DNA of 64,000 nt from Kibdelosporangium aridum (GTDB taxonomy: Bacteria; Actinomycetota; Actinomycetes; Mycobacteriales; Pseudonocardiaceae), in NCBI RefSeq assembly GCF_900176515.1, contig NZ_FWXV01000002.1, positions 1,116,001 to 1,180,000 on the forward strand, written 5' to 3'. Shown piece after piece: positions 37,571 through 46,118 of this stretch. Numbering within the stretch: position 1 is the stretch's first letter; each line of letters opens with the position of its first letter. The translations under genes and the position numbers were made by a program. A model generated the notes under the pieces. That model ran no database searches. It saw only the letters and a program-made list of their open reading frames with translations, and was not told the origin of the DNA.

Positions 37571-38053
37571 ATGTCCCGTCGCGCGCAGATCAAGATGACG
37601 CCCGGCGAGGTGCGCGCGTACCTCGCCGCGGGCAGGGTGGCCAACGTCGCCACGATCGGCCCGAAAGGCCGCCCGCACCTGGTCCCGGTCTTCTACATCC
37701 CGGATGGTGACGGCATCGCCACGTGGACCTACGGCACCTCGCAGAAAGTGGCGAACCTCCGCCGTCTTCCCGAGGCCACGGTCCTGGTGGAGACCGGCGT
37801 GGCCTACGAGGAACTGCAGGGCGTGTCGATGGAGTGCGATGTCGAGATCGTCGAGGACACCGAGCAGATCGTCCGGATCGGCACCGACCTGCTCGGCAAG
37901 ATGTCCAACGGCAACGACGAGGTGGTTCCCGATGAGGTTGTGACCGCCGCCGCGCAGTTCGTCCGCCTGCAGGCGCAGAAGCGCGTCGGCCTGGTGTTCC
38001 GGCCGACCAAAGTGGTCAGCTGGGATCACCGGAAACTGGGCGGCACCTACTGA
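37571..38053 (+). CDS. Pyridoxamine 5'-phosphate oxidase family (F420/FMN) protein
   Basis: The 160-aa protein has the split-barrel pattern of the PPOX family: YLAAGRVANVATIGPKGRPHLVPVFYI, TWTYGTSQKVANLRRLPEATVLVETG and RVGLVFRPTKVVSWDH. Such proteins bind FMN, F420 or haem-related cofactors; the actinobacterial type is often F420H2-dependent. It follows the SDR gene by 10 bp, probably as one operon. Confidence 0.88.
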   Translation: MSRRAQIKMTPGEVRAYLAAGRVANVATIGPKGRPHLVPVFYIPDGDGIATWTYGTSQKVANLRRLPEATVLVETGVAYEELQGVSMECDVEIVEDTEQIVRIGTDLLGKMSNGNDEVVPDEVVTAAAQFVRLQAQKRVGLVFRPTKVVSWDHRKLGGTY

Positions 38054-38099
38054 GCCGATCTACTGGGCCGATTTACTGGGCCGATTCATTGGGGAAGCC
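38048..38099. repeat. 13-bp tandem repeats across convergent stops
   Basis: Three near-identical 13-bp units (TACTGAGCCGATC, then TACTGGGCCGATT twice) run from 38048 to 38086, with a weaker fourth copy to 38099. They include the stop codon of the PPOX gene and end at the stop of the YciI gene. Confidence 0.8.
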
Positions 38100-38370
38100 A
38101 GGCACCCATCCTGATGTCCCACTCCCGGACGTCCCGCTTCGCCGCGACGCCTTCAGTCGTGTACGGGTCCTCGGCCAGCACCTTGTCCAGCTGGGCCCGG
38201 TCCTCGACCTGGTAGACCACGAACCCGCCGAGGTCGTCGGCCCACGGCCCGGCGGCAACGACAACGCCTTGATCCACGAGTTCACGCAGGTAGTCGCGGT
38301 GTGCCGGGCGCACGGCGGCGAGCTTGTCCCGGTCGGTGGTGTAGGTGACATCAGCGGTGTACCAAGCCAT
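38086..38370 (-). CDS. YciI family protein
   Basis: The 94-aa protein begins MAWYTADVTYTTDRDKLAAVRPAHRDYL and contains VVVAAGPWADDLGGFVVYQ with EDPYTTEGVA, the ferredoxin-like fold and active-site His of YciI-like proteins. Members include chloromuconolactone dechlorinase-like enzymes; here the function is unknown. It is convergent with the PPOX gene. Confidence 0.85.
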   Translation of the reverse strand: MAWYTADVTYTTDRDKLAAVRPAHRDYLRELVDQGVVVAAGPWADDLGGFVVYQVEDRAQLDKVLAEDPYTTEGVAAKRDVREWDIRMGAWLPQ

Positions 38371-38446
38371 GGGCCGCACTTTAGCCCTGAATGTTCTGCT
38401 TGATCAGACGCTGTGGACTAGGCGCCCGACCGATACGCTCAACGTC

Positions 38447-39097
38447 GTGACAGGTCACGGCGACAACTTCGGCGGCAACCAGCCGTCGCAACACCTCCAG
38501 GGCGGCGCTCCGATGTGGCCAGGCCCGGAGCAGAACGCGGAACGCAGCGTGGAGACCACGCTCACCCGCCTTCGCGCGCTCGACGGCGGCGGCTCGATCG
38601 CCGAGACACCGGCCCGGCTGACGCTGGAAGACCTGTACCGAATGCACCGGATGCGGCTTGTCCGGCTCGCTCTGCTGCTGGTCGACGAGCCCGCGACGGC
38701 CGAGGACGTCGTACAGGAGGCCTTCACCGGGCTGCACCGGCATTGGTCCAATCTGCGTGACGGAGCGGCTGCGGTCGGCTACTTGCGAACCGCGGTGGTG
38801 AACGGGTCCCGCAGTGTGTTGCGTCGCCGCAAGACCGCCCGTGACTACACGCCGCCGCACGCGGTGAACGCGCGTTCCGCGGAGAGCCTCGCGATGCTCA
38901 CGGCCGAGCACCAGGCCGTCGTGCAGGCGCTTTCGCAGCTGCCGCCACGCCAGCGTGAGGTGCTCGTTCTGCGGTATTACGGCGGTTTGTCCGAAGCCGA
39001 GATCGCCGACGCCGCCGGCATTTCGAAGGGCACGGTGAAGTCCACCGCCTCCCGTGCGCTGGACGCGTTGCAGAAAATCATGGCGGGTCCCGCCTGA
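38447..39097 (+). CDS. SigE-family sigma factor with N-terminal extension
   Basis: The 216-aa factor has a polar N-terminal extension of about 60 residues, then region 2 (LYRMHRMRLVRLALLLVDEPATAEDVVQEAF) and region 4 (LPPRQREVLVLRYYGGLSEAEIADAAG, KGTVKSTASRALDAL). The start is GTG at 38447; no adjacent membrane partner gene is seen, unlike the other two sigma loci in the window. It precedes nagA. Confidence 0.9.
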   Translation: MTGHGDNFGGNQPSQHLQGGAPMWPGPEQNAERSVETTLTRLRALDGGGSIAETPARLTLEDLYRMHRMRLVRLALLLVDEPATAEDVVQEAFTGLHRHWSNLRDGAAAVGYLRTAVVNGSRSVLRRRKTARDYTPPHAVNARSAESLAMLTAEHQAVVQALSQLPPRQREVLVLRYYGGLSEAEIADAAGISKGTVKSTASRALDALQKIMAGPA

Positions 39098-39155
39098 CCT
39101 GGTTCTGCGCCTGTACCCAGGTCATTCGTACTCGTGCGGGCGAGTGACACTCGCG

Positions 39156-39173
39156 TGTTGGTATAGACCAATC
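39156..39173 (+). promoter_or_regulatory. DasR-type (dre) operator upstream of nagA
   Basis: TTGGTATAGACCAA at 39158-39171 has perfect TTGGT/ACCAA arms around ATAG and matches the dre pattern TGGTCTAGACCA closely. It lies about 30-45 bp before the nagA ATG, where a GlcN-6-P-responsive GntR repressor would act. Confidence 0.7.
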
Positions 39174-39200
39174 ACGGGTCTATGACCCATCATCGTCAGC

Positions 39201-40343
39201 ATGAGTCATCTGGTGATCTCTGGGGGCAAGGTCGTGACGCCCGACGGTGTCCTCGATCCCGGGTGGCTGGAAGTCGAGAACGGCACGATCGCCGCGCTCG
39301 GTCCGGGTTACCCAGAGCAGTCCGGCGCCCCTGTGACGGATGTGGCCGGCGCATGGGTCGTGCCCGGTTTCGTCGACATCCACTGTCACGGCGGCGGGGG
39401 CGAGGCGTTCACCGACACCGATCCCTTACGCGTGGGAACCGCGGTCGAGGCCCATCGCCGGCATGGCACAACGACCATGCTGGCTTCTTTGGTTTCGCGG
39501 CCGGTTCCCGAGCTGGTCAACCAGGTCGCGGCACTGGCTGAGATGGTCCAGGAGGGCCTGCTCGCCGGCATCCACCTGGAAGGGCCGTTCCTGTCCGCGG
39601 CCCGCTGCGGCGCGCACGACCCGGCGATTCTCGTCCCGCCCGACCAGTCGTCGATCCGCAAGCTGCTCGCCGCGGGCGACGGCGCGATCAGCATGATCAC
39701 CGTCGCTCCTGAGCTCGAAGGAGCCGTCAAAGCGGTCCGCACGCTGGTGGACAACGGCGTGATCGCGGCCATCGGGCACACTGACGCGACCGAAGCGGCG
39801 GTCCTCCCGGCGATCGACGCCGGCGCGACCGTGGCCACGCACCTGTTCAACGGGATGCGGCCGCTGCACCACCGCGAACCCGGACCGATCGGCGCACTGC
39901 TGGACGACCCGCGGATCACGGTCGAACTGATCGTGGACCTGGTGCACGTCCACCCGACTGTCGTGCGGCTGGCCGCCCGGCACGCGGGCCCGGCCAGGAC
40001 TGTGCTGATCACGGACGCGATCGCGGCGGCAGGAGTCGGCGACGGCGTGTACGACGTCGGCGGGCTTGAGGTCACGGTGATCGACGGCGTCCCGCGGATC
40101 GCCGGAGGCGGTTCGCTGGCGGGCAGCACACTGACCATGGACGCGGCCTTCCGCAACCTCGTGCAGGGCTGCGGGCTGACCATCCGCGAGGCGGTGACGG
40201 CCTGCTCGACCAGGCCTGCCGCGCTGCTCGGGCTGGCCGAGGAGACCGGATCGCTGACCGCCGGGCTGGCCGCCGACTTCGTCCTGCTGGACGCCGGTCT
40301 GCGACCCACCGGTGTGATGGCCCGTGGGGAATGGGTCAAGTAG
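39201..40343 (+). CDS. nagA: N-acetylglucosamine-6-phosphate deacetylase
   Basis: The 380-aa amidohydrolase has metal-site HCHGGGGEAF, EGPFLS (catalytic/metal Glu), IGHTDAT and THLFNGMRPLHHREPG with LITDAI (catalytic Asp). It removes acetate from GlcNAc-6-P in chitin and cell-wall amino sugar use. The putative dre site upstream suggests DasR control. The next small membrane protein gene begins two bases after its stop. Confidence 0.95.
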   Translation: MSHLVISGGKVVTPDGVLDPGWLEVENGTIAALGPGYPEQSGAPVTDVAGAWVVPGFVDIHCHGGGGEAFTDTDPLRVGTAVEAHRRHGTTTMLASLVSRPVPELVNQVAALAEMVQEGLLAGIHLEGPFLSAARCGAHDPAILVPPDQSSIRKLLAAGDGAISMITVAPELEGAVKAVRTLVDNGVIAAIGHTDATEAAVLPAIDAGATVATHLFNGMRPLHHREPGPIGALLDDPRITVELIVDLVHVHPTVVRLAARHAGPARTVLITDAIAAAGVGDGVYDVGGLEVTVIDGVPRIAGGGSLAGSTLTMDAAFRNLVQGCGLTIREAVTACSTRPAALLGLAEETGSLTAGLAADFVLLDAGLRPTGVMARGEWVK

Positions 40344-40344
40344 C

Positions 40345-40629
40345 GTGGCGCGGGTGGCCAAGGACAAAGATCCAGAGCAGCTGCTCTCCGAGGCGTTGCG
40401 GGCGCAGGCCGTCCAGGTGAGCGGTCCGCCGGCGACCCCTGGCTACGGGTTGCTGTCCGGCGAGGATCTCGGGCTGGCCGCCCGCGTGCAGACCCAGGCC
40501 TTGGCCGAGGAACCGTACGAGCCCGAGGAGCTGCCACGGCAGCGGCTCGGCGGCTGGGCGATCCTGTTGCTCGCGGTCGTTTTCGGCCTCGCCTGCGGTG
40601 CTGTGGTGGGACTGCTCACCGTGCTCTGA
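40345..40629 (+). CDS. Small single-pass membrane protein
   Basis: This 94-aa protein has a charged soluble N-terminus (KDKDPEQLLSEALRAQAVQV) and one C-terminal membrane helix (WAILLLAVVFGLACGAVVGLL). The GTG at 40345 lies just after the nagA stop; GTG at 40354 is an alternative. It is conserved in type in actinomycetes, but no function is recognised. Confidence 0.6.
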   Translation: MARVAKDKDPEQLLSEALRAQAVQVSGPPATPGYGLLSGEDLGLAARVQTQALAEEPYEPEELPRQRLGGWAILLLAVVFGLACGAVVGLLTVL

Positions 40630-40654
40630 GGTTTCCCGGGTACCGTGTTCGGCC

Positions 40655-41347
40655 GTGACCACCAACACCATGTCGTTCCTGCCTAGCTGGCTGAGCGCCG
40701 AGGGGCTGCTCACCGGGCTCGGCGGGTTCATGCTCGTCGGCCTCTGCCTGGTCATCTTCGCCGAATGCGGGCTGCTGGTGGGTTTCTTCCTGCCCGGCGA
40801 CTCGTTGCTGTTCGTGGCCGGGCTGTTCAACGCCAAGGGCATCATCACCGAGCCGCTGTGGCTGCTGTGTGTGCTGCTGTCGGTGTGCGCGTTCGTCGGT
40901 AACGCGACCGGCTACTGGATCGGCCGCTGGGTCGGCCCGAAGCTGTTCAACAAGCCGGATTCCCGCTTGTTCAAGCAGGAGTACGTCACCAAGACGCACG
41001 AGTTCTTCGACAAGTACGGCCCGCGCGCCATCGTGCTTGCCCGGTTCGTCCCGATTGTCCGGACGTTCATCACCGCGATCGCGGGTGTGGGCAAGATGGA
41101 CCAGAAGAAGTTCTTCACGTACTCGGCGATGGGCGGCGTGCTGTGGGCGGCCGGGCTGACCGTGCTCGGCTTCTTCCTCGGCCAGATCGAGTTCGTCCGC
41201 AACAACATCGAAGCGATGATCATCCTGATCGTGCTGCTCTCGGTCGTGCCGATCATCATCGAGGTGATCAAGGCGCGCAAGGAGAAGAAGCACGCGGCCG
41301 CCGCGGCGGCGGCGCAGACCCAGGTGATCCCCCGGGTTGACGGCTAG
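40655..41347 (+). CDS. DedA family membrane protein
   Basis: The 230-aa protein has the DedA (SNARE-associated/VTT) motifs ECGLLVGFFLPGDSLLFVAGLF and FDKYGPRAIVLARFVPIVRTFITAIAGVGKM, with flanking membrane helices. DedA proteins act as flippases or transporters for undecaprenyl phosphate and phospholipids. The GTG at 40655 gives a short basic-free N-terminus; ATG at 40670 is possible. A second DedA paralogue is at 44789-45418. Confidence 0.9.
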   Translation: MTTNTMSFLPSWLSAEGLLTGLGGFMLVGLCLVIFAECGLLVGFFLPGDSLLFVAGLFNAKGIITEPLWLLCVLLSVCAFVGNATGYWIGRWVGPKLFNKPDSRLFKQEYVTKTHEFFDKYGPRAIVLARFVPIVRTFITAIAGVGKMDQKKFFTYSAMGGVLWAAGLTVLGFFLGQIEFVRNNIEAMIILIVLLSVVPIIIEVIKARKEKKHAAAAAAAQTQVIPRVDG

Positions 41348-42717
41348 AACATCGATCCCGGGTTGAACAGGTTCTCCGGATCGAGGGCGTTCTTGATGGC
41401 CCGGTGGACGCGGATGCCCACCGGGCCGATCTCTCGCTGCAGCCAGTCCTGCTTGATCCTGCCGACGCCGTGCTCGCCGGTGATCGTGCCGCCGAGCGAC
41501 AGCACGACTTCCAGGATGTCGTCGAAAGCCTTGCGGGCGCGGGCGAACTCGTCCTCCGAACTGGCGTCGTAGACGATCGTCGGGTGCATGTTGCCGTCGC
41601 CCGCGTGGCCGACGACCGCGATCCGCAGCCCGCATTCCTGACTGATCCGCTCGCAGCCGGTCAGCAGCTCGGCGATCCGGGTGCGTGGCACGCACAGGTC
41701 GTCGGTCAACCAGGTGCCGTAGACCTCCAGCGCGGTCAGAACCACCCGCCGCGCCTGCAAAAGCATCTGCCCCTCGGCCGGATCATGGGTCGTGTAGGCA
41801 AGATCCGCACCCGCACTGCGGCAAACCTGTTCGATCACTTCGAGTTCGTGCCGCGCGGCTTCGCCGCCCGCGTCCGACTGGCAGAGCAGCAACGCGGCAC
41901 ATCCCTTGCCCGTGCCCAGTTCCGTCTTCAGGTACTCCTCGGCGGCCGAGATCGACGAAGCGTCCATGATCTCCATCAGCGACGGCACAAGGCCTTCCCG
42001 CACGATCCGGGTCACCGCGTCACCCGCGGCCTCGATCGTGGAGAAGGACGCGATCGTGGTTCCCGGCGCTTGCGGCAAGGGCCGTAGGGCGACCGTGATC
42101 TCCGTGACGACGCCAAGCGTGCCTTCGCTGCCGATGAAGAGCTTCGTCAGGTCGTAGCCCGCGACGCCTTTGACGGTCCGGCGGCCGGTCTTCAGGACTT
42201 CGCCGTCGGCGAGCACGACTTCCAGCCCCAGCACCGAATCCGTCGTGACGCCGTACTTGACGCAGCACAAGCCGCCCGCGTTGGTGGAGATGTTGCCGCC
42301 GATCGTGCACCAGTCGTAACTGGACGGGTCCGGCGGATAGAACAAACCGTGCTTCTCCACCGCGTTGCGGAAGTCCAGGTTGACCACGCCAGGCTGGACC
42401 ACGGCCAGCCGGTTGTCCGCGTCGATCTCCAGGATTTCCTTCATCCGGGAGGTCACGAGCATCACGCAGCCGTCGATGGCGTTGGCCGCACCGGAAAGCC
42501 CGCTCCCGGCCCCGCGCGGCACGATTGGCACCCCTAGTTCCGCACAGATCCGGACCACTGCCTGAACCTGGGCGGTGTTCGATGGCAGGACGACCGCCTG
42601 CGGCGAGCCGTAAGGCGCCAGCGGCATCATGTCGTGCCGATAACTGCTGGTCACGTCGGGGTCGACGATCACAGCATCCGCGCCCAACTCCGCTGCCAGC
42701 CGCTCTGCCAGAGTCAC
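41344..42717 (-). CDS. FAD-linked oxidase, glycolate oxidase GlcD type
   Basis: The 457-aa flavoprotein has a PCMH FAD-binding domain (PRGAGSGLSGAA, GGNISTNAGGLCCVKYG) and a C-terminal FAD-oxidase domain (GHAGDGNMHPTI, TITGEHGVG). It should oxidise a 2-hydroxy acid such as glycolate or lactate with a quinone or cytochrome partner. The GTG at 42717 (TLAERLAAELGAD) was chosen over frames running further upstream. It overlaps the stop of DedA by four bases on the opposite strand. Confidence 0.93.
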   Translation of the reverse strand: MTLAERLAAELGADAVIVDPDVTSSYRHDMMPLAPYGSPQAVVLPSNTAQVQAVVRICAELGVPIVPRGAGSGLSGAANAIDGCVMLVTSRMKEILEIDADNRLAVVQPGVVNLDFRNAVEKHGLFYPPDPSSYDWCTIGGNISTNAGGLCCVKYGVTTDSVLGLEVVLADGEVLKTGRRTVKGVAGYDLTKLFIGSEGTLGVVTEITVALRPLPQAPGTTIASFSTIEAAGDAVTRIVREGLVPSLMEIMDASSISAAEEYLKTELGTGKGCAALLLCQSDAGGEAARHELEVIEQVCRSAGADLAYTTHDPAEGQMLLQARRVVLTALEVYGTWLTDDLCVPRTRIAELLTGCERISQECGLRIAVVGHAGDGNMHPTIVYDASSEDEFARARKAFDDILEVVLSLGGTITGEHGVGRIKQDWLQREIGPVGIRVHRAIKNALDPENLFNPGSMF

Positions 42718-42848
42718 GATGTTTACGGTAACGCCTTGGCTGGGGATACCCCTAACAAGTCTTTCGGAGGGCAGCGAACTAGCGCTTTCCTGATCTACAG
42801 TGATGGTTGTCACGTCAAGGTCGACGAGACGTCGGGGAGGCGATTCGC

Positions 42849-43793
42849 ATGCTTGAGCCACCACCTACCCCCAGTGTGGCGAGTCGTCTGCTGGCGCTGC
42901 TGATGTTGCGGAGCCTGCGTGTGCTCGGCGGTGTGGTCCGGCCGGGAACAACCCCGTTGCGAATCGTGCGCGATGCCTTCGACGCGATCGGCCGGACGCC
43001 CCTGCCCCGCGGCACGAAGATCAAGCCCGTCACCCCGGGCGGCGTGCCCGGTCTGCTTGTCACAGCGAAGGAAGCCCAGGAGTCCACCGGGATTTTGCTG
43101 TACCTGCACGGCGGCGGGTTCGTCTGCGGCTCGCCACGCACGCACCGGCAGCTCGCGGCCCGGATCTCGGCGTCGACCGGACTGCCGATTTTGTTGCTGG
43201 ACTACCGATTGGCGCCCGAACATCCCTTTCCTGCCGCAGCCGAGGACGCGCTCACGGCGTACCGCTGGCTGTTGAGCGAGGGATACCAGCCTTCGCAGAT
43301 CGTGGTCGGCGGAGACTCGGCGGGCGGGCACCTCACGGCGTGCCTGCTGGCGGACATCGCCCAGGACAAGCTCCCCATGCCGTCGGCCGCGATCATGCTG
43401 TCGCCCTTCCTCGACCTGACAGGAGCGGAGCTCGCGTCGAGGGATCTGGCGTTGCGGGATCCCTTCGTGCCGCCGGATTACGCGGTCTGGTGCGGCCTGG
43501 CGTACGCCGGGGAAAACCTGCTGTCGCACCGCAGGCTGGACGTGCTGAAGGTGCGCAAGCGTGGCTGGCCACCGGTGCTGATCCAGGTCGGCGGGACCGA
43601 ATGCCTGCTCGGCGACTCCGAACGGATGGCCGAGTCACTGCGGCGCGCGGGCGGTTACTGCGATCTTCAGGTATGGCCAGGTCAGGTGCACGTCTTCCAC
43701 TGGTTCGCACCATGGCTGCCCGAGGCGAACGCCGCACTGCGCCACATCGGCGAGTTCGTCCGCGAGGTCTCCAGCGAGATTGTTGCCGCATAA
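42849..43793 (+). CDS. GDXG-type alpha/beta hydrolase (esterase)
   Basis: The 314-aa esterase has the HSL-family oxyanion LHGGGF, YRLAPEHPFPAA, the nucleophile in GGDSAGGH and the C-terminal acid/His region ECLLGDSERM with the His in PGQVHVFHWF. It should hydrolyse short-chain esters. The ATG at 42849 has GGGGAGG upstream. It is followed 46 bp later by a paralogue. Confidence 0.92.
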   Translation: MLEPPPTPSVASRLLALLMLRSLRVLGGVVRPGTTPLRIVRDAFDAIGRTPLPRGTKIKPVTPGGVPGLLVTAKEAQESTGILLYLHGGGFVCGSPRTHRQLAARISASTGLPILLLDYRLAPEHPFPAAAEDALTAYRWLLSEGYQPSQIVVGGDSAGGHLTACLLADIAQDKLPMPSAAIMLSPFLDLTGAELASRDLALRDPFVPPDYAVWCGLAYAGENLLSHRRLDVLKVRKRGWPPVLIQVGGTECLLGDSERMAESLRRAGGYCDLQVWPGQVHVFHWFAPWLPEANAALRHIGEFVREVSSEIVAA

Positions 43794-43839
43794 GAAAAGC
43801 CGACTTGCGTATGGCTGACCCGCTTCCAACAATCGCCCT

Positions 43840-44757
43840 ATGGACATGCCGGTTACAGCGAGTGCTCAGAGCGTGCGGCTGGAGCGGTTCTTCGCCACGA
43901 GGGTGAGGTCTGCGGCGGATCGGTCACCTATGCGTGGCATCCAGCTGCGGGCGCTTCGCCAGTTCGCTGACAGCGCTGGGTTGCAGCGGCTGCCTCGGGG
44001 GACGCGGACGTGGACCGCGCAGTACGGTCACGTACGCGGCGCGTGGGTGCAAGCCAAAGGCGCGGGTGTGTCCAACGGGATCGTGCTGCACCTGCACGGC
44101 GGTGGGTTCACGTTCGGCTCGCCGCGCTCACACCGGAGTTTCGCGCTGGTGATGTCCCGCCGGACCGGACGACCGGTGTTTCTGCCGAGCTATCGGCGTG
44201 CGCCTGAGCATCCGTATCCGGCCGCGGCCGACGACTGCTTGATCGTCTACCGCAGGCTGCTCGACCGGGGCATACCGGCGCACAGGATCGTGCTCTCCGG
44301 TGACTCGGCGGGTGGGCATCTGGCCGCTTGCCTGCTGGGTGACCTGAAACGGCAGCGCCTGCCGATGCCGAGTCACGCCGTTTTCCTCTCGCCGTGGCTC
44401 GATCTGAGCGCCGAACTGGCCACGGCGAGGGATGTGGTCCGGCGCGACCCGTTCGTGCCGCCAGAGGCCCTCAAGCGGTGCCGACGGGCTTATCTCGGCG
44501 ACCGGGACGTGCGGGCCGAGCGGCTCGCAGTGCTCAAATCGGACAAAACCGGGTGGCCGCCCACGCTCATCCAGGCCGGCGACACGGAGTGCCTGCTCGA
44601 TGACGCACGGCAGTTCGCGGAATCCTTCCGTGCCGCGGAAATCCGCTGTGAGCTGCAGGAGTGGCCGGGCCAGGTGCACGCGTTCCCGTTGTTCTCCAAT
44701 CTCGTTCCCGAGGGCAGGCAAGCAATTCGTTACATAGCCGATTTCGTTTCCGTTTGA
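43840..44757 (+). CDS. GDXG-type alpha/beta hydrolase (paralogue)
   Basis: The 305-aa protein has LHLHGGGFTFGSPRSH, YRRAPEHPYPAA, SGDSAGGHLAAC and ECLLDDARQF, then GQVHAFPLF. It aligns end to end with the preceding gene, so the pair is a tandem duplication of HSL-family esterases. Substrate unknown. Confidence 0.92.
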   Translation: MDMPVTASAQSVRLERFFATRVRSAADRSPMRGIQLRALRQFADSAGLQRLPRGTRTWTAQYGHVRGAWVQAKGAGVSNGIVLHLHGGGFTFGSPRSHRSFALVMSRRTGRPVFLPSYRRAPEHPYPAAADDCLIVYRRLLDRGIPAHRIVLSGDSAGGHLAACLLGDLKRQRLPMPSHAVFLSPWLDLSAELATARDVVRRDPFVPPEALKRCRRAYLGDRDVRAERLAVLKSDKTGWPPTLIQAGDTECLLDDARQFAESFRAAEIRCELQEWPGQVHAFPLFSNLVPEGRQAIRYIADFVSV

Positions 44758-44788
44758 GCACAGGGATCTCTCCCGTACTCTGCATCGG

Positions 44789-45418
44789 GTGAACGTGATT
44801 GGCTGGCTGGCGGAGAACGGTCCGCTGATGGTCTGGCTGATTGTGCTCAGCTTCGTCTTCATCGAATGCGCCTTCATCCTCGGCCTGTTCCTGCCGGGCG
44901 ACTCGCTGCTCTTCACGGCCGGACTCGTACTGGCCCAGCACGGCTCGCACGACGCCGAAGTATGGGCGCTTTCCATTGCCGCGACTGTCATCGCCGTTGT
45001 CGGCAACCAGCTCGGCTATTACATCGGGCGCAAGGCGGGGACGTCGCTGACCGGGCGGCTCGGTGGCCGGGTGCTCACCGTCGAAAAGCTGGCCAAGGCC
45101 CGTGATTTCCTTGACCGCCGTGGCTTCTGGGCGATCGTGCTGGCCCGCTGGATCCCGTGGATCCGGACGCTCGCGCCGATGATCGCGGGTGCCGCGGCGA
45201 TGGACTCGCGCCGCTACATGTTCGCCACCACTATCGGCGCTGTGCTGTGGGTACCGACCCTGGTACTGCTCGGCTTCTACGGCGCAGGCCTGCTCGAGCA
45301 GTACCCATGGGTGGTCACTACCGCCGTCGTCGTTGGCGTCGGGTTCTTCATCGTGGGGACCGTGTGGGGCGTCTGGCGCTACCGCCAGGAGATGCGCAAA
45401 CCCGCCGAGCTCGTCTAG
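44789..45418 (+). CDS. DedA family membrane protein (second copy)
   Basis: The 209-aa protein has DedA signatures ECAFILGLFLPGDSLLFTAGLVLA, GYYIGRKAG and LDRRGFWAIVLARWIPWIRTLAPMIAGAAAM. It starts at GTG 44789. It is a diverged paralogue of the DedA at 40655, about 4 kb away. It ends exactly where the 166-bp inverted-repeat element begins. Confidence 0.9.
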   Translation: MNVIGWLAENGPLMVWLIVLSFVFIECAFILGLFLPGDSLLFTAGLVLAQHGSHDAEVWALSIAATVIAVVGNQLGYYIGRKAGTSLTGRLGGRVLTVEKLAKARDFLDRRGFWAIVLARWIPWIRTLAPMIAGAAAMDSRRYMFATTIGAVLWVPTLVLLGFYGAGLLEQYPWVVTTAVVVGVGFFIVGTVWGVWRYRQEMRKPAELV

Positions 45419-45581
45419 GTCGTGTTTCAAATGCCCGATCGCGATAGCCGGGCCGGATGCGGCCCCTGACGCCACCGCGAGAACGCCCAAAGACAACCAG
45501 TATTCGCGGCGTCCTCGCGGCGACGCCAGGAACCGCCCCGATCCCGGCTCTCATCGACCGGGACATTCGAAACACGACCTA
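45416..45581. repeat. Small element with terminal inverted repeats (MITE-like)
   Basis: TAGGTCGTGTTTC at 45416 is matched by its reverse complement GAAACACGACCTA at 45569-45581, and similarity continues inward for about 40 bp. The 166-bp segment fits exactly between the stop codons of the DedA and VOC genes, both stops being part of the repeat ends. It has no coding frame. It could be a mobile MITE-like remnant or a large shared terminator. Confidence 0.6.
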
Positions 45582-45986
45582 AGGCTTCTCTGCCCAGAGC
45601 ACCAACTGGATGCCGTCCGGATCACGCAAGGCGATCACGGACTTGCCCGCGCTCTGCTCCGCGGTGATCGGCGAGAACATCACGCCGTGCTCCTCGAGCC
45701 GGTCGGTCCACTCGGTCAGGCAGGCTTCGTCCGGCACCGAGAACGACAGGTGATCCAGACCTGGCTTCTTCTCGTCGAAGACGCTGCCCGCGGCGTACGG
45801 GTGCTGAATCAAGGTGAGCGCGAAGCCGTCACCTGGGCCGCGCAAGAACACCTTGCGCACGCCGAGCGCGTCCTCTTCCTGGGTTCCGACCACGCTGAAC
45901 CCGAGGACCCGCTCGTACCAGGGGACGCTGCGATCCACGTCGGTCACGGTCAGCGCGATGTGATGCACGCCGCTCAACGTGGGCAT
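45579..45986 (-). CDS. VOC (glyoxalase-like) domain protein
   Basis: The 135-aa protein has the paired-beta vicinal-oxygen-chelate pattern: GVHHIALTVTDVDRSVPWYERVLGFSVVG, KKPGLDHLSFSVPD and IALRDPDGIQLVLW, with metal-ligand His and Glu/Gln positions. Function is unassigned; members include glyoxalases, dioxygenases and resistance proteins. It is convergent with DedA across the small element. Confidence 0.85.
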   Translation of the reverse strand: MPTLSGVHHIALTVTDVDRSVPWYERVLGFSVVGTQEEDALGVRKVFLRGPGDGFALTLIQHPYAAGSVFDEKKPGLDHLSFSVPDEACLTEWTDRLEEHGVMFSPITAEQSAGKSVIALRDPDGIQLVLWAEKP

Positions 45987-46118
45987 TTCGGTCCGTCCTT
46001 TCGTGCGGCCACTAAAGATCGGGGGAAGGCCGCCCCGCCATAGTGCCGCACGAATGTCTACTAATCCGGCGTCGTGAGCACGCTGTTATAGGACTTTCCA
46101 CAGCGCGAGATGCGCCCG

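Noticed and set aside
45416..45581. Full insertion sequence with a transposase
   Set aside because: Only 166 bp and no coding frame. If mobile at all it would be a non-autonomous element.
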